Assembly: GCF_000321225.1 (NCBI RefSeq) | Contig: NW_004450585.1 | Location: 861,657 to 925,656 of the forward strand | Direction: 5' to 3' | DNA from: Odobenus rosmarus divergens | Taxonomy: Eukaryota > Chordata > Mammalia > Carnivora > Odobenidae | DNA: 64,000 nt | Part shown: piece after piece, positions 57,263 to 64,000 of the stretch | Layout: each line of letters starts with the position of its first letter | Numbering within the stretch: the first letter of the stretch is position 1 | Made by a program: the position numbers and the translations under genes | Notes under the pieces: generated by a model | The model's database searches: none | What the model was told of the DNA's origin: nothing | The model's input: the letters and a program-made list of their open reading frames with translations, nothing else

Positions 57263-59039
57263 TACAGTTATTTTCTAACCTCAGGTATCAAGAAGGAAAT
57301 AGTCCCTACAATTCATGACTTTGAGTCTGTCAGCTTCTGGGAACCACCATAGCCTTCAAAGTAGAGTAGGCATCTTGGTTAAAAGTGGCACATCAGAGCC
57401 ATGATTTTTGGCTACAGGACTGACAGAAGACCAAAGGGGAGACAGAAAATAATAGACAATTATGGGACTGATCAGAGCCTGGAAGGGAGTAAGGTGAACA
57501 AGGTAAAATAATTGGCCCATGGATGCAGACTAGCAATAAAAAGAGAGATTTTATCTTCTTTAAAGGGTGGATGATTGATGCTCTAATTCAAGATTGGGTG
57601 CAATGTTTGTGTCTCAGTTGAGGAGCTAATTATACTCTAAGGTAGAGGACTCCATGAAAGCATTAGTTGTTTTGCTAAGATGTCTTATTGGATTAATTAA
57701 TATCACAAGAAAAAAATATCACAAGAACTTTGTGAAAGAGATTGAAATTCTTCATAGAGAATCTTGGGAAATGAGCTCTCAGGGTGATTAGCTGTTTGAG
57801 CTTACAGAATGGAAGAGACGGTAGAAACAACAGCAGAGTATTTTTATGTATTCTTTCAAATATGTGTTCTAGCGGGAAAGAGAGCAATTCTAATAATTGC
57901 TGGGTTGACTTTTTTAAGATAGGTCTTCATTTCTTGAGAAAGAAGGCAAGTTGTTCAAAGGACAGCTCTGTGAGAAATGTAGAAAATAAATCTGGAGTCT
58001 GCTGAGTAAGAGGGATTCCTTTTCCTTGTGAAACTGGAGATATTACCTCCTAATTTATATTTTCAAATTTAAAAATTATTGCTGCTTCTTCATTGTGAAA
58101 TATTTCCTAATCATTTCCCTTAGTGTACTGTTTTAAATAGTATCACTTCAGATATTCTGAGTTGTGGAGTAGGAATATGTTATCAATATGAATACATTTT
58201 TTTTCTGCCTAAAATTGATCTAAGCTTGCCTAAAGGGACGGGCTCATGGGATTTTGCCAGGAAAGGTGAAAATACAGTCTCACTGGGCTACAATATCAGG
58301 TCCTGAGGTCCTGATGCGTGCCTTGCTGTCTCCCTCACTCAGTCAGCCTGGAGGAGGCCTCAGATCACCACACAAGAGGTCTGTACCCTCAGGAATGGTG
58401 TCAGCCACTTACCATTGGGTCCCATGAGCCATTTTTGCAAGACTGAGGTTCTGGTCTTCCTAGTTGGCACCCAAGTTCAGACACATGCAGATGTTCCATA
58501 TAGAGATCTTTGTGGAAATTGTATAGAACCCCAAATCCATCTACTTCTCTAAAGTTCTTTTTTTCTAAACTGTACACCTAAATTCCACCTATAGCTCCTT
58601 TGGAGAGAGAAAAGCAGCCACTTGCAAAGACCCACTGTTTTTATGGCAATACTAAAGCTCACACAACAATAGCTCATAGAATTTCCACAGCAAACCTCCA
58701 GGTAGCACTTTGGAACACCCTTGGGTTTCATATTTTAATTTTATCACAGTGGACTTCTTAAAATTTATTTTATTTTTAGACCAAATAGAGATATTCTATG
58801 CTGTTTCTGGCCAATGCTGATGTAGCATTTTTGAAAGCTTGAAAAATCCAAATGCTATGGATGACCGGGGATTCATTTCTCCCCTTTAGGAAAAAGCTTC
58901 ATCATTGCTCTTGCCCAGGCACTGCGTGCCCTAACCCTGACTACCAAAGCTGCATCTCTTCATCATGGGTACCCTGGAAAGGGGTCAGGAGAAAGGAAGA
59001 TGGTGAGATTGCAATGCCAAGAATGTGCCATAAAGAGAA
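57263..59039. other. Unrecognised single-copy sequence
   Basis: Nearly 1.8 kb without an assignable repeat. ORFs up to 73 codons lack domains. The part at 58200-58500 could be diverged LTR sequence. Confidence 0.4.
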
Positions 59040-59480
59040 GGTATTGAATGCTGACCATGGGCCAGGCAGGCACTGGGGTAAGCACTTGTGGTGAAGCAGT
59101 GAATAAAACAAAGATCCCTACCACATGTTTTACATGTGAGTAAGTGAAAATATGCAACAATAAATGTAATAAATAATTACACTATATAGAATGTTTAAAA
59201 GATATTATGGAGGGTGGAAACAGGAAAACAAAGAAATCTGGGGTGATGAAGGAGTGGATTTCAATTTCAAATCAGATGGAGAGAGTGGGTCTCATTGAGA
59301 GGGTGACATTTGAGCCAAATATTGAAGGAGATGAGGGAGTTAGCTTTAGAGTGTGTGGAGAGAGTCACTCCAGGTACAGGGAGCAGCTCACACAAAGACC
59401 CTCAGCCATGCTCAAGAAACAAGGAGGTCAGTATGGCTGGACTTGAATGAGCAAGGATGATGTAGTAGGAAAGAGGTCCC
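59040..59480 (-). repeat. L2 fragment
   Basis: Pieces gggccaggcaggcactgggg, gtgaataaaacaaagatccc, 'agagggtgacatttgagccaaatattgaag', gtacagggagcagctcacac and aaagaccctcagccatgctc follow the reverse LINE2 order. Confidence 0.75.
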
Positions 59481-60204
59481 AGAGATTACTTGGAAGGGTC
59501 AATCCCTGAACAAATCATTTCCTGCTATCAAACCAAGGCCTTGTGTGGACTGGCCCAAACCTGGGTTTTTAAACCAGTTACTGGCAAGAGTGATCAGAAA
59601 AACACCACAATCCCATCCTTGGCTTATGTGTCTTAGAACCTGCCCTTGGAGCTGAGCTGAGCCACCAAACTACATTGTTTTTCACCTGGGAAAGGCAGAA
59701 TGGATGCTGGAACTCAACCAGAATTTCTTCCACTGTTTAAAGGAAAGATTTCCTGGGTAGTCTCTCAAGTTTGAGTCCTATTCTTGGCCAAACAGCTTCT
59801 CTGTGTTTTGCTATTATACCACTGGCAGTCATCCAAGATTTTTCAACCACAGAAACTGGAAGAAAAGGAAAAGGGCACAGACGAGGTGTGTGGTTGAGGA
59901 GGTAGACAAGGAAGAACTCACTGCTAGTAGAGAGCTATTTCGGAGAAGGAGGTTGACACCCTTGCCCTGGAAGCCTATGGGGAGGGGCTCTGCCTGCATG
60001 GCTTAGGTGAGACTCTGCAGGGACGCCTCTGACCCAGCTCCACGAGCTCCCCAAGTTCTTCTCAGCATTTATCTTCTTGTGACCTGGGACTTTGAGGGTG
60101 GTGGTTCAGGGGAATTCTAGAAGCCAGCTTTATTCTTGCTGGCCTCCTTTTGCCTCCACATTCGCTGGTTTCCTTTAGATCTCAGCCAAAATGAAAAGAC
60201 TCAT
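59481..60204. other. Unrecognised, perhaps a diverged interspersed repeat
   Basis: The part at 59500-59600 (ggtcaatccctgaacaaatc, ggccttgtgtggactggccc) resembles an old repeat I cannot name. A 67-codon ORF (59803-60006) has no domain. Confidence 0.35.
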
Positions 60205-60345
60205 AAAACGTGAGAGTTTAAGAGATGATCTAATGCTAATCCAACACCCTTAGATTTCAAATGGGAAGGGCAGTGACTTGCCCAAATATACACTCTTGGG
60301 GACTCATTTTTCACCCTCTTAATCCAGTATTGTGTCTACAGTAAC
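60205..60345 (-). repeat. MIR-like fragment
   Basis: Pieces agagatgatctaatgctaat, ccaacacccttagatttcaa and gggcagtgacttgcccaaat match the reverse MIR core. Diverged. Confidence 0.5.
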
Positions 60346-60568
60346 ACTAAACTAGCTGTTATTCCATTTCTTAAAAGTTGTCTATTACTATAGATTTTTC
60401 TGAACCCTGGTTATAAATGTCAGGAATCATGTTAAAGTTATTTAGATGATGACAGATGACTCCTATAGACAAAAGGGATTATCTAAGACTCAAGTCATCC
60501 AGGTTGATTAGGTGGTTATTATCTACTTAAAAGTTAGACAGAGGACATTAGAAAGTGTGCAGTACATT

Positions 60569-60762
60569 GGGGCGCCTGGGTGGCTCAGTCGTTAAGCGTC
60601 TGCCTTCGGCTCAGGTCACGATCCCAGGGTCCTGGGATCAAGCCCCGCATCGGGCTCCCTGCTCCGCAGGAAGCTTGCTTCTCCCTCTCCCACTCCCCCT
60701 GCTTGTGTTCCTTCTCTTGCTGTGTCTCTCTCTGTCAAATAAATTAAAAAAAAAAAAAAAAA
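60569..60762 (+). mobile_element. Young CAN-SINE, nearly full length, with target-site duplication
   Basis: Low-divergence copy: ggcgcctgggtggctcagtc, gcctgccttcggctcagg-type core, gggctccctgctccgcagga, cccactccccctgcttgtgt, ctctctctgtcaaataaatt and poly-A. Flanks gaaagtgtgcagtacat (60551-60567) and gaaagtgtgcggtacat (60763-60779) differ at one base. It is the best guide in this window to the host lineage. Confidence 0.97.
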
Positions 60763-60864
60763 GAAAGTGTGCGGTACATACACCATTATGAACATCTACC
60801 CCCAGGAATGAAAATAAATAAAGGTGAAATTCTACCTTAAGTAACATCGTAATAGCAATGCACA

Positions 60865-61070
60865 CTAGATTTTGAGATGGAAAACTTGGGTTTTAGGTGT
60901 CATGTCTGCTATTTCTGTATGACTTTGAGCCAAGGTACTTTATCTCTCTGAATTGCAACGTACTCATCTGTAAATAGGGACAGTGGGAATAAGCTCAGAG
61001 TTTTTGTGAAAATTAAGTAGATATGTAAGCACTTTGTAACAATGAAAGCTCTTCACATATGAAAGATGCT
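60865..61070 (+). repeat. MIR SINE
   Basis: Pieces tatgactttgagccaaggta, 'ctttatctctctgaattgcaacgtactcatctg', taaatagggacagtgggaat and gtaagcactttgtaacaatg in MIR order. Confidence 0.7.
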
Positions 61071-61500
61071 ATTATTTCCAACTGTAGACTGATAGCTCAT
61101 TGCTCTGGTGGAGGTAGAAATGTGATATGGGTTCTCATTGACTTAGGTTGGAGACAAATAAATTATTGTAAACAGTTTATTATTGCAACCTCTGCATCTG
61201 ATCACACAATTTACAAAGTAATCCTTGTGATGAAAAGACTTTGCGGGTGATAAGCTTCTCTGTAAGGCTTGCAACTCCCTCCCTGAGAGGTGTTATGATG
61301 TAGCCCCACCCATCTAACTTTAAGAACCATTAGTATAACCTGGATGTAGACTCAGATAAGGCTGGGTGCTGAAGAAGGAGCAGGACTTGTGTCCATGAGA
61401 CAAACACATGCTGGATGTTGGGAGATTGGAGGGAGGTCTGGCCAACAGCAAAGGCTCATTTGGTTGGGTCAGAGAGTCTGCTGTCTCACAACTAAAAGAC
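61071..61500. other. Unrecognised single-copy sequence
   Basis: No feature recognised. Small ORFs at 61059-61250 and 61320-61511 lack domains. Confidence 0.4.
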
Positions 61501-61516
61501 TTGGTCACCATTTTTA

Positions 61517-61705
61517 AAAGATTTATTTATTTATTTGAGAGAGAGAACAAATGTGGATGGGCACAGGAAGAGGGAGAAGGAGAGAAGCAGACTCCCTGCT
61601 GAGTGCAGAGCCCAGCGTGGGGCTGGGTCCCACGATCCACGAGATCATGACCTGAGCTGAAACCAAGAATCGGGTGCCTAATTGATAGAGCTGCCCAGGC
61701 ACCCT
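61517..61705 (-). mobile_element. Older CAN-SINE with target-site duplication
   Basis: Tail complement aagatttatttatttatttg, gcagactccctgctgagtgc and a diverged head complement gagctgcccaggcaccc. Flanks ttggtcaccattttta (61501-61516) and ttggccaccattttta (61706-61721) differ at one base. Confidence 0.94.
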
Positions 61706-61765
61706 TTGGCCACCATTTTTATAGAAGCCTAGAAGCTGGTGCCTCAGAAAACTTTCTTTATTCTT

Positions 61766-62015
61766 GCAGGTAGTGTGCCTAATGGTTAAGAGTGTAGGCT
61801 CTGGAATCAGATTGCTTAGATTCTAATCCTGATCCTATTCAGTGTTAGTGGTACAACTTTGTGCAAGTTACTAAATACTTCCAGATTTAGTTTCCTCATC
61901 TGTAAAATGGGGATAATAATAATCCTAAGGTATATTTTGAGGATTAACTGAAATAATTCCTTGAAGGGGCGTAGGCCAGTATCTGGCATGTAGCAAGTAA
62001 ACTGTCAATGTCCCT
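61766..62015 (+). repeat. MIR SINE, nearly full length
   Basis: Pieces taatggttaagagtgtaggc, tctggaatcagattgcttag, 'gtgcaagttactaaatacttcc', tttcctcatctgtaaaatgg and ggggataataataatcctaa, then cagtatctggcatgtagcaa. Confidence 0.92.
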
Positions 62016-62205
62016 TTCAAATCCATTTAAGTAGGTTTCTTTCTCTACCTAAACAAGAGATGAGTACCATATATTTTAAAGCCATAAGCATTATTCCTTT
62101 TTGTATTTGAATATTTAGTGTTAAAGATCAACCCTAAGGCTAAATTTTTCAATCTCTCCTTTAACAGAAGAAGAAAAAAATAATAAATAAGAAGAGTACT
62201 CTTTA

Positions 62206-62371
62206 TTTTTTTTTTTAGATTTTATTTATTTATTCATGAGAGACAGAGAGAGAGAGGCAGAAGTAGGCTCCCAAGGAGCAGGGAACCCGATGCGGGACTC
62301 GATCCCAGGACCCCGGGACCATGACCTGAGCCAAAGGCAGACGCTCAACCATCTGAGCCACCCAGGCGCCC
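62206..62371 (-). mobile_element. CAN-SINE with exact 17-bp target-site duplication
   Basis: Tail complement agattttatttatttattca, gagagacagagagagagagg, a shortened middle, and head complement gagccacccaggcgccc. Exact flanks aagaagagtactcttta lie at 62189-62205 and 62372-62388, consistent with a recent insertion. Confidence 0.97.
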
Positions 62372-62427
62372 AAGAAGAGTACTCTTTAAAAAAACAGATG
62401 AAGTTAGCTCAGCATGGCTTTTCTTCT

Positions 62428-62685
62428 TTTCTTTTTTTTTTTATTATTATGTTATGTTAATCACCATACATTACGTCATTAGTTTTTGATATAGTGTTCC
62501 ATGATTCATTACTTGTGCATAACACCCAGTGCTCCATGCAGAACATGCCCTCCTTAATACCCACCACCAGGCCAACCCATCCCCCCACCCCCCTCCCCTC
62601 TAGAACCCTCAGTTTGTTTTTCAGAGTCCATTGTCTCTCATGGTTTGTCTCCCCCTCCGATTCCCCCCCCCTTCATTCTTCCCCT
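62428..62685 (-). mobile_element. 5'-truncated carnivore L1 3' end with target-site duplication
   Basis: Reverse complement of the carnivore L1 tail, including gcataacacccagtgctcca, ccaacccatccccccacccc and cctcagtttgtttttcagag. Flanks agcatggcttttcttct (62411-62427) and agcatggcctttttcta (62686-62702) correspond with a few changes. The G-rich run on the sense strand corresponds to 62576-62598. Confidence 0.92.
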
Positions 62686-62702
62686 AGCATGGCCTTTTTC
62701 TA

Positions 62703-64000
62703 AATCAACACTTGATCGAGTAATGAACACTATGTTTTGCTTCTATTTTACCTTCTGTTATTCTTAGTTGGGAAGGCCCAGTTTGGAGAACATAGACTTT
62801 TGTTTCTGAGAATTTTTGCTGGGCCACCCCATCTCTCCCACTAACTCTCCTGAGGGCCCCAAAAGACCCATCAGAGAGGAATCCAGCATAAGAGCCTTTC
62901 CAGGAGAAGGATACTGTGTATCGTTCAAGAAAACCAACAGCAGCCTCAATTAGAGGGGTTTATAACAAGGGTAAGCCCCAGCATTGGAGGGTGCTGTGTC
63001 CTGGGATTTCAGTCTTTCCTTCCACCCAGGGCTAGGATTTCTGGAGGTGAAGAAGCAAAATCTCTCCCTTCCACTCTTGCAGGGCTCTCAGCCTGTGAAC
63101 CAGCTGTGTATATAATCTGCACACCTTCTCCACATACCACAGGATGCCCCTCCCATGCCAGGACTTTCTATGTGAAGATAATCAGCCAAAATGCCTTCAT
63201 CCCCATCAGCATCTTGGTGACTAGAAAACTGGATTTGGGATTACCCTAGCTAGCTAAATGTTATCTTCAGAGCCTCATTTTTAAAGAGTGGGAGCATCTT
63301 ACCTACATTCTTCAATCAGCTACTATGAATAAAAGAAGCAATAAAAGATAGCTGCTGTCTCTAAGTTGGCTAATTAAGATTGTTTTTTCACTTCACAGAA
63401 AAAGATGGAATAGGAAAATGAAAATAAGTTGAAGTTTCCATGAAAAGAAAGAAAGAAGCGGTGGACCTTCAGGAATCTTGGATGATAGGGGTACAAGGGA
63501 AAGCATTTGTACCCTGCAAGGAAACCCCCATGAGAATCAAAGGACCTTGCATCAGCCCAGTGCGTTCCCTGGAGGCCACCCCCTTCCCTTTTCCTGAACC
63601 ATAATAAGCTCTGCTCTGGGGAGTAATTCACATCGTTGCCCTTCCTTATGGAGCTAGTGACTCGGAGACGCTGCTTGCCGTCAAGAATTACAAAACATGA
63701 CTCTGCTCAAATTCTGGCTAAGCGGAAGCAAAGTGGGACTTAAATGACACCAGCAGCCTTTTCCGGGAGGAACTACAACCATGGCAATTTTCACTGCCTC
63801 ACCTATGAGGTGAAACCTTAAGTATCTAAGTCTCTTCTAAGGCCAAAACAGTCATCCCCTCTTTGGTTTTGAAACTCCTTAAACTAATGTCACAGAGAAG
63901 CATCTAATGAATTTGTGATTAAGTTCTCTTTTTCTTCGAAGGCCACGTTGGTTTAATCTGGTGTTGCTTCTCTTTGAACTTATCATCTTCTAATGCTGTT
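62703..64000. other. Repeat-free end, candidate conserved part at about 63600-64000
   Basis: No named repeat. The last 400 bp keeps CpGs (actcggagacgctgcttgcc; taagcggaagc; ttccgggagg; ttcttcgaaggccacg) and may continue past the window. An 85-codon minus-strand ORF (63374-63631) has no domain. Confidence 0.3.

Noticed and set aside
60569..60640. Possible tRNA gene (A and B boxes)
   Set aside because: The boxes belong to the tRNA-derived head of a CAN-SINE. There is no cloverleaf with an acceptor stem, and the SINE body continues past it.
1..64000. A hidden multi-gene system such as a defence island, phage or biosynthetic cluster
   Set aside because: No prokaryote-like ORF density, ribosome-binding pattern or domain was found. 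The window is typical mammalian noncoding DNA.

Overview
The window is nuclear DNA from a placental mammal of the order Carnivora, most likely a caniform. The evidence is a set of 13 tRNA-derived CAN-SINE (SINEC) copies, with heads like ggcgcctgggtggctcag and CT-rich 3' halves, and five 3'-truncated copies or ends of carnivore-type L1. SINE tails reading like ctgtcaaataaat suggest the arctoid side (bear, weasel or seal relatives), but the sequence alone does not settle this. Base composition is AT-rich with few CpGs. There is no operon-like packing and no convincing protein-coding exon chain. I read it as an intergenic or deep-intronic interval. The short ORFs on both strands are what chance gives in such DNA, or they lie inside transposon fossils.

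Layout. 0-9 kb: unique sequence with three old LTR 3' ends, two young L1 tails in opposite orientation (3.3 kb minus, 7.6-7.9 kb plus), a ~112-bp tandem duplication (8.06-8.29 kb) and L2/MIR fossils. 9-14 kb: mostly unrecognised sequence plus L2. 14.3-19.7 kb: a stack of elements made of an antisense L2, a headless-tailed SINE, an antisense ERVL pol fragment with visible reverse-transcriptase motifs, an L1 5'-UTR-like block with degenerate ~110-bp units, and a plus-strand L1 with its RT core deleted. 20-25 kb: SINE, MIRs, then a repeat-free 2.4-kb block that is a candidate regulatory region. 25.6-27 kb: an old L1/HAL1-like fossil. 31.4-34 kb: SINEs and a dense L2 cluster. 35.5-37.2 kb: a second repeat-poor block. 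38.3-39.6 kb: antisense old L1 split by a SINE. 41.6-48.2 kb: LTR-like, SINE, L1 tails, a (CA)n microsatellite and a possible conserved block near 45.2 kb. 49-53 kb: a hAT fossil and MIRs. 54.1-54.6 kb: two SINEs in inverted orientation 30 bp apart. 56-64 kb: MIR, hAT, L2, three SINEs, a young L1 tail, and a repeat-free end.

There is no set of genes working together here. The useful content is the transposon record (target-site duplications, nested insertions, broken ORFs) and a few repeat-free blocks that could hold enhancers. I found no undescribed biological system. Family names for old repeats come from memory of consensus sequences, and no search was run.
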